The position numbers and the translations under genes are program-made. A DNA stretch of 64,000 nt from Methyloversatilis sp. XJ19-49 (lineage in GTDB: Bacteria > Pseudomonadota > Gammaproteobacteria > Burkholderiales > Rhodocyclaceae). Below the pieces are notes generated by a model. It saw nothing but the letters and a program-made list of their open reading frames with translations. It was not told the DNA's origin and searched no databases. Positions 18,346 to 30,766 of the stretch are shown here, piece by piece (the first letter of the stretch is position 1; every line of letters begins with the position of its first letter). The DNA is taken from assembly GCF_024580145.1 (NCBI RefSeq), contig NZ_JANINI010000001.1, forward strand, positions 253,550 through 317,549, written 5' to 3'.

Positions 18346-20223
18346 TCAGAGACTGATCTGCGTACCCAGTTCGACCACCCGGTTCGGCGGCAGATGGAAG
18401 TAATTGGCCGGCCCCTCCGACTGCCTCAGCATCCAGCCGAACAGCGCACGGCACCATGCCGACAGATCACCCACGCCTTCGACGACAGTCGAACGCGCGA
18501 CGAAATAGGTCGTATCCATCGCTTCGAGTTCCAGAACTTCAGCCGGCAGCGCCTGCAGCGCTTCGGGAATATCCGGCTCCTCGCGGAAGCCGTAACGCAC
18601 TTCGATCGCCCAGGTGTTGTCGGCCAGCCGCTGCACGTTCATCCGTTCTTCCGCCGCCACCCGGGGTACTTCCTCGATCCGTACATGAAGGAACAGCACG
18701 GACTCATGCAAGACCTTGAAATGCTTGAGATTATGGAACAGCGCACTCGGAACGGTTTCCGGATCGGACGTCAGATAGATCGCCGTACCCGGCACGCGCG
18801 GCACCTCGGGAATCGGGCTGGACAGAAAGTCCTCCATCGGAATGTTGATGCGCCTGCGCTCGCGCGCCAGCAGTTCGCTGCCACGCTTCCAGGTGGTCAA
18901 CATCGTGAACAGCGCCGCACCGAGCAACATCGGCAGCCATCCGCCATCGAGGAATTTGGTCAGGTTGGACGCGAAGAACAGCAGTTCGATGACGAAGAAC
19001 ACCCCCAGCACGGCAAGCAGTGCAATCTTCAGGCGCCGCTGCGACATGCTGGTGATGAAGATCATCAGCAGCGTCGTGATGATCATGTCACCCGATACGG
19101 CAATGCCGTAGGCCGCCGCCAGATCGCTGGAGGTGTCGAATTCGAGCACCAGCACGACCACGCCGATCAGCATCAGCCAGTTAACGGCCGGAATGTAGAT
19201 CTGCCCGCGCTCGGTGTCCGAGGTGTGCAGCTGGCGCAAGCGCGGCAGATAACCCAGCCGCGAGGCCTGTGCGGTGATCGAGAAGGCGCCGGAAATGACC
19301 GCCTGCGACGCGATCACGGTCGCCATCGTGGCCAGCAGCAGGAGCGGCAGGCGCAGCGCCTCGGGTGCCAGATTGAAAAAGGGATTGCTGACCGTTTCGG
19401 ACGCCCGCAACACCAATGCGCCCTGACCGAAGTAATTGATCAGCAGCGCCGGCGACACGATGAAATACCAGGCCAGGCGCACCGGTCGCTTGCCGAAATG
19501 CCCCATGTCGGCATACAGCGCCTCGCCGCCGGTCAGCGCGAGAAACACGGCGCCGAGCAGCAGGAAAGCCTGCGCCGGTTTGTCGATCGCGAACACGATG
19601 GCGTACGTCGGATCGAGTGCGCGCAACACGTCGGGCGTCTGCACGATGCTGTTGATTCCGAGCAGCGCAAGCACTGCGAACCACACGATGGTGATCGGGC
19701 CGAAAAAACGTCCGACCAGCGCAGTGCCCTGACGCTGCACCGAAAAGAGCACGATGATGATGAGGATGGTGATCGGTTCGATCCAGTGCTCCAGCGTCGG
19801 CGCCACGACAGCCAGCCCCTCGACCGCCGACAGCACGGAAATGGCCGGCGTGATCACCGCATCGCCGTAGAACATCGCCGCCGCGAACACGCCGGCAGCG
19901 GTGACCGCCGCCACCCGCCGGCGCACCCCTGCACGGGCCGCCCGCTGCGCCAGCGACGCCAGTGCCAGCGCACCGCCTTCGCCGTCGTTGTCGAAACGAA
20001 GCACAATGAACACGTACTTGAAGGAAATGATCAGCGTGACGGACCAGAACAGCGCCGACAGCGCGGCCAGCACGTTCGCTTCCGACAGCGGAAGGCCGTG
20101 ATTGCCAGTAAAGGCTTCCTTGAAGGCATACAGCGGACTGGTGCCGATGTCGCCGAAAACCACGCCCAGTGCCGCCAGCATCAGCGGGCCGAGCGCCTTC
20201 GCATCGGCTGTATGTCGAGTCAT
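18346..20223 (-). CDS. kup: Low-affinity potassium uptake protein Kup
   Basis: 625 residues, the usual Kup length. The signature GVVFGDIGTSPLYA is near the N-terminus, followed by about twelve helices and a cytosolic C-terminal domain (about 480-625). It is a K+/H+ symporter of the inner membrane. GDAVITPAISVLSAVEG and NYFGQGAL are further family motifs. The ATG at 20223 places 17 residues before the signature, as in relatives; an ATG at 20268 is also in frame and neither has a clear ribosome site. It diverges from the MazG-like gene across 136 bp. Confidence 0.92.
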   Translation of the reverse strand: MTRHTADAKALGPLMLAALGVVFGDIGTSPLYAFKEAFTGNHGLPLSEANVLAALSALFWSVTLIISFKYVFIVLRFDNDGEGGALALASLAQRAARAGVRRRVAAVTAAGVFAAAMFYGDAVITPAISVLSAVEGLAVVAPTLEHWIEPITILIIIVLFSVQRQGTALVGRFFGPITIVWFAVLALLGINSIVQTPDVLRALDPTYAIVFAIDKPAQAFLLLGAVFLALTGGEALYADMGHFGKRPVRLAWYFIVSPALLINYFGQGALVLRASETVSNPFFNLAPEALRLPLLLLATMATVIASQAVISGAFSITAQASRLGYLPRLRQLHTSDTERGQIYIPAVNWLMLIGVVVLVLEFDTSSDLAAAYGIAVSGDMIITTLLMIFITSMSQRRLKIALLAVLGVFFVIELLFFASNLTKFLDGGWLPMLLGAALFTMLTTWKRGSELLARERRRINIPMEDFLSSPIPEVPRVPGTAIYLTSDPETVPSALFHNLKHFKVLHESVLFLHVRIEEVPRVAAEERMNVQRLADNTWAIEVRYGFREEPDIPEALQALPAEVLELEAMDTTYFVARSTVVEGVGDLSAWCRALFGWMLRQSEGPANYFHLPPNRVVELGTQISL

Positions 20224-20359
20224 TTCTGCATCGTGGAATGACAGGCCGCCGATATTGCGCCGCAACATATGCAAGATCAAGCGGTCCTGTCCGTCCTGCG
20301 TCACATTTGCAACAATCCCCCCGACTTCCCATGTCGAACCCACCATCGCCCCGCACACC

Positions 20360-20713
20360 ATGGATGACACCGCCGACCTGCGTTCACTGCGCAACCTGAT
20401 CCGCCAGTTCGTCGCCGAGCGCGACTGGGCGCAGTTCCATACTCCGAAGAATCTCGCGATGGCGATGAGCATCGAAGCCGCCGAAGTGATGGAACACTTC
20501 CAGTGGCTGGTCACCGGCCATGAGCTGCCTGACGCCAAAAAGCGGGCGGTCGGCCACGAACTGGCCGACACATTGGTCTATCTGGTCCGGCTGGCGGACA
20601 CGCTGGACATCGACCTGCCTGCCGCCATCGCCGAAAAGATGCAGATCAACCGGGACAAATACCCCGCCGAGCGGGTGCGCGGCGACGCGCGCAAATACGA
20701 CGAGTACGAGTGA
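20360..20713 (+). CDS. MazG-like nucleotide pyrophosphohydrolase
   Basis: 117 residues of the all-alpha NTP pyrophosphatase fold. The metal motif appears as SIEAAEVMEHFQW (ExxE) and ELADTLVYLVRLAD (ExxD), the arrangement of single-domain RS21-C6/dCTPase-like proteins. It probably hydrolyses non-standard or excess (d)NTPs to monophosphate, a house-cleaning role. It lies 119 bp upstream of mfd in the same direction, a sensible genome-maintenance pairing. The ATG at 20360 is the first reasonable start. Confidence 0.85.
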   Translation: MDDTADLRSLRNLIRQFVAERDWAQFHTPKNLAMAMSIEAAEVMEHFQWLVTGHELPDAKKRAVGHELADTLVYLVRLADTLDIDLPAAIAEKMQINRDKYPAERVRGDARKYDEYE

Positions 20714-20832
20714 GGCGGCCGGCGGCCGTTTCCGCGATAATCACGCCCTTCGTCACGCCCTTCGCCGCCTGGCGTCCTCAAGCTTTTTCTCGGTGCGCGA
20801 ACCTTGGCGTACCGCAGTGTTCCCAGCTGCCC

Positions 20833-24270
<3,438 letters not shown>

Positions 24271-24682
24271 GGCGATCATTCAGGCGTTTCGACTGATCGA
24301 GGGCTGCGGACAGCGTTGGGCATCGCCTGCGGCTCACCCCAACCTACGGCGCGATGATTCACCCAATCGCCGCGGACCGCACCGGTAGGTTGGGGGTGAG
24401 CCGCAGGCGATGCCCAACAACGACACGTCGATCACACGCCACGTCCGAATGGAAAGCGCACATTGCATGCAACGATGTCTGTTGAGTGCTGTATCGGTTC
24501 GATGTTTGCACGCCGTCCCGAAACGAGGTCCTGCCGACGCCCTGGCTCGATTTCGCGCCATTCGCGCTGCGGGTCCGGGAAGCCGTACGGCGGCGACTGT
24601 CGGCATCGTCCGGCTGATGAAGCCCTCTTGCTTCCCTATCATGTGAGGTTCCCGGGTTTCGACCCGCACCCCGGCACCTTCG
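24271..24682. other. Intergenic region with a long inverted repeat
   Basis: 412 bp without a gene. The first half contains the inverted repeat at 24315-24418, which could stop mfd transcription. In the second half (24420-24680) I see no promoter, RNA gene or credible short gene; open frames there lack coding character. Confidence 0.6.
24315..24418. repeat. Inverted repeat, GTTGGGCATCGC family
   Basis: Left arm 24315-24347 (GTTGGGCATCGCCTGCGGCT, then CACCCCAACCTAC) and right arm 24385-24418 are near-perfect inverted copies; the right arm has one extra G in its G-run. The centre is 37 bp. A more decayed copy is at 6921-7053. This looks like a mobilised extragenic palindrome or an mRNA-stabilising/terminating structure. 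Confidence 0.75.
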
Positions 24683-25621
24683 ATGTCCACCCCGCTTTCC
24701 TTGCAGGCCCCGCCGTTGTTCATCGTGCTCAACGCCGCCTCCGGCAGCAGCGACGCCGCACAGACCTGCGACACCATCGCCACGGTGCTGGCGGCCGCCG
24801 GTCGAACGCACCACATCCTGATGGTCGGATCGACGCAGACACTGCCCGAGCTGGCGCGCGACGCCGTGGCACGGGCGCACGCCGAACAGGGCATCGTCGT
24901 TGCGGCCGGCGGCGACGGGACGATCAACACTGTCGCGCAGGCAATGCTGGGCAGCGGTCTCACCTTTGGCGTGCTGCCACAGGGCACGTTCAACTACTTC
25001 AGCCGCGAACACGGCATTCCGGCCGACACCGAAGCTGCCTTGCTGTTGCTGCTTGACGGCGAAGTGCGGCCGGTGCAGGTCGGCCGCGTGAATGAACGCG
25101 TGTTCCTGGTGAATGCCAGTCTGGGTCTGTATCCGGCGCTGCTGGAAAACCGCGAGGAGTGGAAGCGCCAGCTCGGACGCAGCCGCATCGTCGCCTTCTG
25201 GGCCGGCCTGCTGACGCTGCTGCGCGAACACCGGCGACTGACGCTGGACATCGAACACGGCGGCGAGCGGCGCACCATCCGGACGGTGACGCTGTTCGTC
25301 GGCAACAACCGTCTGCAGCTGGAGCAACTGGGTCTGCCCGAGGCGTCGGACCTCGCCCGCGGCAGGCTGGCCGCCATCACGCTGCGCCCGACCGGCAAGC
25401 TGGCCATGCTGTTGCTGCTGGTGCGCGGGGCGCTGGGGCGACTGGGTGACGCCGACCGCGTGATGAATTTCAGTTTCCGCACGCTGAACCTGAGTTCGCG
25501 GCGACGCCGGCACATCAAGGTGGCCACCGACGGTGAAGTCGCGTGGATGAATGCACCGCTGCATTTCGAGGCGCTGCCGGACGCGCTGAATCTCATCGTG
25601 CCGCGCGGCCCGGCGGCATGA
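24683..25621 (+). CDS. Diacylglycerol kinase-family lipid kinase (YegS-like)
   Basis: 312 residues. The nucleotide-binding loop VVAAGGDGTINTVAQ (about 73-87) and LGVLPQGTFNYF-like segment identify the DAGK catalytic domain; the C-terminal beta-sandwich ends in a family-typical VATDGE motif near residue 280. Such proteins phosphorylate diacylglycerol or related lipids in the cytoplasm at the membrane. It overlaps the next gene (metallophosphoesterase) by 4 nt, so the two are coupled. The neighbouring PAP2 phosphatase suggests a lipid-phosphate module. Confidence 0.85.
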   Translation: MSTPLSLQAPPLFIVLNAASGSSDAAQTCDTIATVLAAAGRTHHILMVGSTQTLPELARDAVARAHAEQGIVVAAGGDGTINTVAQAMLGSGLTFGVLPQGTFNYFSREHGIPADTEAALLLLLDGEVRPVQVGRVNERVFLVNASLGLYPALLENREEWKRQLGRSRIVAFWAGLLTLLREHRRLTLDIEHGGERRTIRTVTLFVGNNRLQLEQLGLPEASDLARGRLAAITLRPTGKLAMLLLLVRGALGRLGDADRVMNFSFRTLNLSSRRRRHIKVATDGEVAWMNAPLHFEALPDALNLIVPRGPAA

Positions 25622-26427
25622 GCACACTGCTGATGCAGATCTCCGACACCCATTTCGGCGTCGAACGCCCGCCGGTATGCGACGCCCTGCGCCGGCTGGC
25701 GCGGGCACAGCAGCCCGGCGTGCTGCTGCTGTCGGGCGACATCACGCAGCGCGCGCGCGCCAGTCAGTTTGCCGCCGCGCGCAGCTTTGTCGACAGCCTG
25801 GGCATCCCGGCGCAGGTCACCCTGCCCGGCAACCACGACATTGCCCTGTTCAACATTTTCGAGCGGCTGCTCGCGCCCTACCGCAGTTACCGGCGCGCCT
25901 TCGGCGTCGCGCACGACGCGGTGTTCGATGCCGGGGGCGTGCGTATCGTCAGCGTCGACTCGACACGTGCATACCGCCATGTCGATGGCGAACTGTCGGC
26001 CGGACAGATCGAATCGGTCGCGCGTGCGCTCGACGGTGCACCGGACGGCGCACTGCGCATCGTCATGCTGCATCACCCGGTGGAGGTGAGCCGGCCCGAC
26101 GAAACGCACAACCGCGTACATGGCCATCGCGCGGCGGTCATCCGATGGCGGGCCGCCGGCGTCGACCTCATTCTGGGCGGCCACATCCACTTGCCGTTCG
26201 TGCGCCGGCTCGACGGCGACGGCCTGCGCACGGCGTGGGCCGTGCAGGCAGGAACCGCCGTGTCGGAGCGCACGCGACCGGAGGCCGGCAACTCGGTCAA
26301 TCTGATCCGTGCAATCACGCTGCGTGGCGCGCGTACCGCCGTTGTCGAGCGTTGGGACTACTGCGCGGAAAGCGATCGCTTCGAGCCTGGCGCACTGAGC
26401 GCGCTGGCGCTTGATGCGCATCACTGA
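25618..26427 (+). CDS. Calcineurin-like metallophosphoesterase
   Basis: 269 residues. All metal motifs are present: QISDTHFG near the N-terminus, LLSGDITQ, LPGNHD, MLHHPV and GGHIHLPF. The family resembles cyclic-nucleotide and phospholipid-type phosphodiesterases (CpdA/UDP-diacylglucosamine relatives), but nothing here fixes the substrate. ATG at 25618 overlaps the lipid kinase stop. Being tied to a lipid kinase and followed by a PAP2 phosphatase, it likely acts on phospholipid or a nucleotide-lipid; this is inference. Confidence 0.8.
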   Translation: MSTLLMQISDTHFGVERPPVCDALRRLARAQQPGVLLLSGDITQRARASQFAAARSFVDSLGIPAQVTLPGNHDIALFNIFERLLAPYRSYRRAFGVAHDAVFDAGGVRIVSVDSTRAYRHVDGELSAGQIESVARALDGAPDGALRIVMLHHPVEVSRPDETHNRVHGHRAAVIRWRAAGVDLILGGHIHLPFVRRLDGDGLRTAWAVQAGTAVSERTRPEAGNSVNLIRAITLRGARTAVVERWDYCAESDRFEPGALSALALDAHH

Positions 26428-26433
26428 GCACTG

Positions 26434-27252
26434 ATGAGCGCCCTTCCTGCCGACCCGCAGCAGCTGGCCGACTTCATCGCGCGGCACGCGGTGCCGCTCT
26501 GCCTGGGCGCTCTCGGTATCACCTTCGCACTGGCCATCGCCGGTCACACCACCACCCGTCGCCTGTGGCCGGCGGGCACCCGCACCCGCGTGCAGATCGC
26601 AACCACCGGCGCCATATTCCTTTTGTGTGCGCTGCTGCTGTTCGCTGCCGTCGCATCGGCAGTGTCTGGCGACGGCCGACTGGTGCAGTTCGACCACGCG
26701 CTGGCCGACGCCATGGCCGCGCATCAGCCCGCCGGTACGCTGCGTGTGTTCGCCCGTCTCACGCACTTCGGCGACACGATCGTGCTGACGACGCTGTGCA
26801 TCGTTGGCGCAGCCGCACTGCTGGCCGGCGGCGAACGCCTGCTGGCCGCTTCGTGGGTGGCGGCCATCGGTGGAAATTCGCTGCTCAATCATTCACTGAA
26901 GGCGATGTTCGAACGCGTTCGCCCGCTGCACGAACACGGCCAGACCTGGGAAACCAGCTGGAGTTTTCCGAGCGGCCACAGCTCGGGTACGCTGGTGGCC
27001 TATGGCATGGCCGCCTGGATATTGATGCAACTGTTGCCGGCGCGCTGGCATCTGCCGGTGCTGCTGGGCGCCGTCGCGATCGCGCTGGTGACCGCGCTGA
27101 GCCGCATCGTGCTGCACGTGCATTTCGCCAGCGATGTGATGGCCGGCTTTGCCTCCGGGTCGGCGTGGCTCACGTCGTGCATCACCGTCGCGGCGCTGTT
27201 TCGTCGACGCACTGGCCGCGTCATGCAACCATCCGGACAGCGAAATGCCTGA
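26434..27252 (+). CDS. PAP2-family membrane phosphatase
   Basis: 272 residues with about six membrane helices. The three PAP2 motifs are KAMFERVRP, PSGHSSG and SRIVLHVHFASDV, containing the catalytic His residues. It removes phosphate from phosphatidic acid, undecaprenyl pyrophosphate or similar lipids on the outer face of the inner membrane. It starts 6 bp after the metallophosphoesterase stop, in the same operon as the lipid kinase. Confidence 0.88.
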   Translation: MSALPADPQQLADFIARHAVPLCLGALGITFALAIAGHTTTRRLWPAGTRTRVQIATTGAIFLLCALLLFAAVASAVSGDGRLVQFDHALADAMAAHQPAGTLRVFARLTHFGDTIVLTTLCIVGAAALLAGGERLLAASWVAAIGGNSLLNHSLKAMFERVRPLHEHGQTWETSWSFPSGHSSGTLVAYGMAAWILMQLLPARWHLPVLLGAVAIALVTALSRIVLHVHFASDVMAGFASGSAWLTSCITVAALFRRRTGRVMQPSGQRNA

Positions 27253-27282
27253 CCGCACAACGGTACACAAGGAGCAGCAACC

Positions 27283-28320
27283 ATGATCGATCACTCGCGC
27301 CTCGAAGCGGCCTGGTGGGCCAGCTTCATCGGCGACGCACTGGCCATGCCGGTGCATTGGTACTACACGCGTAGCCGCATCGCGGTCGATTACGGCGAGA
27401 TCGACCACTACATGGCGCCGCACAATCCACATCCGGACAGCATCCTGTGGCGCAGCACGTACCAGCACACCGACGCGACCGACGACATCCTGCATGATCA
27501 GGCCCGCTTCTGGGGCGGGCCGCGCGGCATCCACTACCACCAGTTCCTGCACGCCGGCGAAAACACGCTGAACATCCGGCTCGCCGCACTGCTGGCCGAG
27601 TCGCTGGTCGAGTGCGGCCACTACGACCGCGACGACTTCGCGCGCCGCTACCTCGACTTCATGCTGACGCCCGGCATGCACGGCGATACCTATGTCGAGG
27701 AGTACCACCGCGCCTTCTTCAGGCACTACGCCGAAGGCCGTGAACTGGGCGACTGCGGCATCGAGGATATCCACATCGGCGGTCTGGCGACGCTGACACC
27801 GCTCATCCTTTTCCACGCGGCCAACCGCCATGCGATGCTGGAGGCCGTGGCGTCGCACATCGATCTGACGCACAAGGGGCCGGTCGCAGCCGAGGCGGCG
27901 AAAGTGTTCGCCGACCTGATGTACTTCCTGCTGCAGGGCGTGCCGATCGACGACGCCATCGAGCGCGCGGGCGGCGCCGCGCACACCGCACTGACCTGGC
28001 CCTACCGTTCGTGGGTGCGCACGCGACCGGACGAAGAAGTCGTCGGTACCCAGTTCAGCCCGGCCTGCTACCTGGAAGATTCACTGCCGGCGACGCTCTT
28101 CCTCGCCGTGAAATACGGATCCGACCTGCGCGCCGGACTGAAGTCCAACGCGCGACTGGGCGGCGACAACTGCCACCGTGGCGTCGTGCTCGGCGCGCTG
28201 CTCGGCGCGCAGGGCGGCATGCATGCCGTGCCGCAGGCGTGGATCGACGGGCTGCATGAGCACGACCGCTTGAAGGGTCTTCTGGAAAAACTGTCGGCGC
28301 TGGCGCTGAAGGGCGGCTGA
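27283..28320 (+). CDS. ADP-ribosylglycohydrolase-family protein with altered metal motif
   Basis: 345 residues of the DraG/ADP-ribosylhydrolase fold. The N-terminal motif is FIGDALAMPVHWYY, the middle acidic motif is DATDDILHD, and the C-terminal metal motif is LGGDNCHRGVVLGALLGA instead of the usual GGDTDT..AxxxGA. The second Asp of that motif is missing, so metal binding or specificity probably differs from DraG. It starts 30 bp after the PAP2 gene with AAGGAG-like sequence upstream and may belong to the same transcript. Substrate unknown; no ADP-ribosyltransferase gene is near. Confidence 0.75.
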   Translation: MIDHSRLEAAWWASFIGDALAMPVHWYYTRSRIAVDYGEIDHYMAPHNPHPDSILWRSTYQHTDATDDILHDQARFWGGPRGIHYHQFLHAGENTLNIRLAALLAESLVECGHYDRDDFARRYLDFMLTPGMHGDTYVEEYHRAFFRHYAEGRELGDCGIEDIHIGGLATLTPLILFHAANRHAMLEAVASHIDLTHKGPVAAEAAKVFADLMYFLLQGVPIDDAIERAGGAAHTALTWPYRSWVRTRPDEEVVGTQFSPACYLEDSLPATLFLAVKYGSDLRAGLKSNARLGGDNCHRGVVLGALLGAQGGMHAVPQAWIDGLHEHDRLKGLLEKLSALALKGG

Positions 28321-28401
28321 CGAAAAACCCGGCCGCGTCGCACGCGTCGATGCCTGGCATGCCGGCCCTGCGGGAACGGTGGCCTTGTGGGAGCGGCACC
28401 T

Positions 28402-28482
28402 GTGGGAGCGGCGGCCTCGCCGCGATAGTGCTGTGACAAGCGTTGTGCAGCGCGCGGATCGCGGCGAGGCCGCCGCTCCCAC
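28402..28482. repeat. REPIN-type palindromic doublet, copy 1
   Basis: Perfect 25-bp inverted arms (28402-28426 and 28458-28482; arm begins GTGGGAGCGGCGGCCTCGCC) separated by 31 bp. Partial arms lie on both sides (28387 onward and 28491 onward). It fills most of the 300-bp gap 28321-28620; the rest shows nothing recognisable. Confidence 0.85.
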
Positions 28483-28620
28483 AAAACCGTCGCAGCTCCC
28501 ACAGGTGCTGCGCTCACCGGTGCCGCGCCCGCGGGCGGTGCGCGACGGGCAAGTTCATGTCGGCGGCCTGTCTGATGGCGACGCTGTGATCAGTCGCCCG
28601 CTTCGCTACGACCTGCACTT

Positions 28621-28935
28621 TCACGATCCGACCGCCCCGGCTTCGCACTGCGCACCCAGTTCGCGCAGATAGGCCCACGGATAGATGCCGCGCCGGTGGC
28701 CGTCGGAGAACACGAGGTTCACGCCGGTGCCTGCCATTTCATGAACCTCCGTCAGCGCGACTTCGCTGCAGTCCTCCGGCGCCGCACCGGCGCGCGCCGC
28801 CTTCGTGCAGAAAGCGCAGCGGCAGCGCTGGCGCAGCAATGCATGGGACAGCGCGCTCTCGGTGTCGTCGTCCCACTCGATGTGCAACAGACGCGACGCG
28901 CTGTGCACCGTGATGCGCCTCGGCAGCGCACTCAC
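28621..28935 (-). CDS. DUF971 domain protein
   Basis: 104 residues, one DUF971 domain (the fold also found N-terminal in gamma-butyrobetaine hydroxylases and at the end of some Mrp/ApbC Fe-S carriers). Key features are HSASRLLHIEWDD, a Cys cluster in RCRCAFC, and GIYPWAYLREL. The cluster could bind zinc or iron. It is the last gene of the leftward accessory operon and overlaps the ABC ATPase gene by 4 nt, so it is translated with it. A role in Fe-S or metal handling for the flavoprotein/ferredoxin genes upstream is plausible but unproven. Confidence 0.8.
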   Translation of the reverse strand: MSALPRRITVHSASRLLHIEWDDDTESALSHALLRQRCRCAFCTKAARAGAAPEDCSEVALTEVHEMAGTGVNLVFSDGHRRGIYPWAYLRELGAQCEAGAVGS

Positions 28936-29801
28936 AGCATCGCGCCCACGCCTTCCGCGCCGACATGCCAGTCGTGCCCGGCCAGACCGCCTTCCTTCAG
29001 CTCGCCGCCCATGGCCGCGAGGCTTTCTTCGCGGATCAACGCCTTCAACTGACGGTGCAATGCGAGAAAGGTCGGCGACGAGGTCATTTCAGGCGTGCGC
29101 GGGCGCGGCAGCGGCACCGGAATTTCCGCCTTGATGCGGCCGGGGCGCGCGGTCATCACGTAGATCTTGTCCGACAGGAAGATCGCCTCTTCGATGTCGT
29201 GGGTGATGAACAGCACCGACAGCTGCAGCTGCTGCCACATATTGGTCAGGATTTCCTGCATCACCACGCGCGTCTGCGAGTCGAGCGCTCCGAAGGGCTC
29301 GTCCATCAGCATGACCTGGGGGCTGGTGGCCAGCGCGCGCACGATGCCGACGCGCTGCTTCATGCCGCCGGACAATTGCTCCGGATAGTGATTCTCGAAC
29401 GACAGCAGGCCGGCCAGCCCGAGCAGGGTGCGCGCTTTTGTTTCGCGCGCGCTGCGGCTGACGCCTTTCATCTTCAGGCCGAATTCGACGTTTTCGCGTA
29501 CGCGCAGCCAAGGAAACAGCGAGTACTGCTGGAACACCACGCCGCGGTCGGCACCCGGACCGCCGACCGGCGAGCCATCGACCGAAACGATGCCCTGATG
29601 CGGCTTCAGGAAGCCCGCGACAATGTTGAGCAAGGTCGATTTGCCGCATCCGGACGGCCCGACGATGGATACGAATTCACCGGGCTTCACGTCGAGCGAC
29701 ACCTCGCTCACCGCATCGAGCGGCACGCCGTTCTGGGTGAAGCGGACGCAGACATCGCGGATTTCGATGTGCCCCTTGCCGGGTACGGACGTGGCGTTCA
29801 T
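28932..29801 (-). CDS. ABC transporter ATP-binding protein (nitrate/sulfonate/taurine type)
   Basis: 289 residues. Walker A GPSGCGKST, Q-loop VFQQYSLFPW, signature LSGGMKQR, Walker B VMLMDEPFGALD and switch His in FITHDIEEA are all intact. The spacing and the LFPWL segment are typical of SsuB/TauB/NrtD-type importers. ATG at 29801 overlaps the permease stop by 4 nt. It powers the importer made with the permease and the binding protein encoded upstream. Confidence 0.9.
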   Translation of the reverse strand: MNATSVPGKGHIEIRDVCVRFTQNGVPLDAVSEVSLDVKPGEFVSIVGPSGCGKSTLLNIVAGFLKPHQGIVSVDGSPVGGPGADRGVVFQQYSLFPWLRVRENVEFGLKMKGVSRSARETKARTLLGLAGLLSFENHYPEQLSGGMKQRVGIVRALATSPQVMLMDEPFGALDSQTRVVMQEILTNMWQQLQLSVLFITHDIEEAIFLSDKIYVMTARPGRIKAEIPVPLPRPRTPEMTSSPTFLALHRQLKALIREESLAAMGGELKEGGLAGHDWHVGAEGVGAML

Positions 29802-30763
29802 CGCGTGTTCTCCTTGCCGACCGATACCTGCCATGGCATGGCGAGCCGGGCCAGCAGGCGGATGGCACCGCTGCACAGCAGACCCAGTACGCCGATGACG
29901 AGCATGCCGATCACGATGTGTGAATACTCGATCAGCGAATACGCTTCCCACGTGAAGTAGCCGACGCCGTACTGACCTGAAATCATCTCCGCAGCAATCA
30001 GCGATACCCATGCCACGCCCATGCCCACGGACAGTCCGGTGAAGATGTGGGGCATCGCGCCGCGCAGCACCACCTGGGTCATGAGTGCGTATTCGTTGGC
30101 CCCCAGGCAGCGCGCCGCCCGCACCAGCACGCTATCCATCGTCGCCACACCGTGCATGGTGTTCAGCAGGATGGGAAAAAAGGCGCCGAGAAAGGTGATG
30201 AACACGATGCTGGTTTCGGTGGTCGGCCACAGCATGATGGACATCGGCACCCAGGCGATCGCCGGTATCGGACGCAGGATTTCCATGGCGGGAAAGAGCA
30301 GCCCGCGTACTGTGCGGTAGCGTCCGATCAGCAGGCCGAAGCCCACGCCAAGCACCGTGGCCACGATGAAGCCGAGCATGATGCGACGCAGGCTGATCGT
30401 GATGTTGGTCATGAACTTCGGGTCGCCGAACAGGGCCAGTGCATCGCGATAGACCTCGACCGGCCCCGGGATGTGCGTGAAGCGGATGTAGAAATCCCAG
30501 CGATAGGCGGTCGCCAGATACCAGAAACCGATCAGCAGACCGATGGAAACGAGGGCCAGCAGCATTGCCGGCCCTTCGCTGCGCAACAATCGCCGGAATG
30601 CCGATGACCTGAGTGTGCCCACGGGAGCCGCTGTATCGGACCGTTCCACGTGCCTGACGGCGGGCGTAGCCGGCACCTCACGAAGCGATGTCGCGCCGTC
30701 GTCCGGCTCCGGCGCGAACGATCGCACGTCATCCGCGGGCTGAATCCTGATAGCGGTTCCCAT
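29798..30763 (-). CDS. ABC transporter permease (SsuC/TauC type)
   Basis: 321 residues. A hydrophilic N-terminal tail of about 60 residues is longer than usual. Six or so helices follow, with the EAA-type loop around GANEYALMTQVVLRGAMPHIF (Gly in the usual place). It is the only permease in the operon, so it presumably works as a homodimer. It follows the binding protein gene by 3 bp and overlaps the ATPase gene by 4 nt. Confidence 0.88.
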   Translation of the reverse strand: MGTAIRIQPADDVRSFAPEPDDGATSLREVPATPAVRHVERSDTAAPVGTLRSSAFRRLLRSEGPAMLLALVSIGLLIGFWYLATAYRWDFYIRFTHIPGPVEVYRDALALFGDPKFMTNITISLRRIMLGFIVATVLGVGFGLLIGRYRTVRGLLFPAMEILRPIPAIAWVPMSIMLWPTTETSIVFITFLGAFFPILLNTMHGVATMDSVLVRAARCLGANEYALMTQVVLRGAMPHIFTGLSVGMGVAWVSLIAAEMISGQYGVGYFTWEAYSLIEYSHIVIGMLVIGVLGLLCSGAIRLLARLAMPWQVSVGKENTR

Positions 30764-30766
30764 GGC

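Noticed and set aside
28402-28482. Possible CRISPR repeats in the GTGGGAG palindromes
   Set aside because: Arms are inverted, not direct; only one doublet per site and no spacer series or cas genes.
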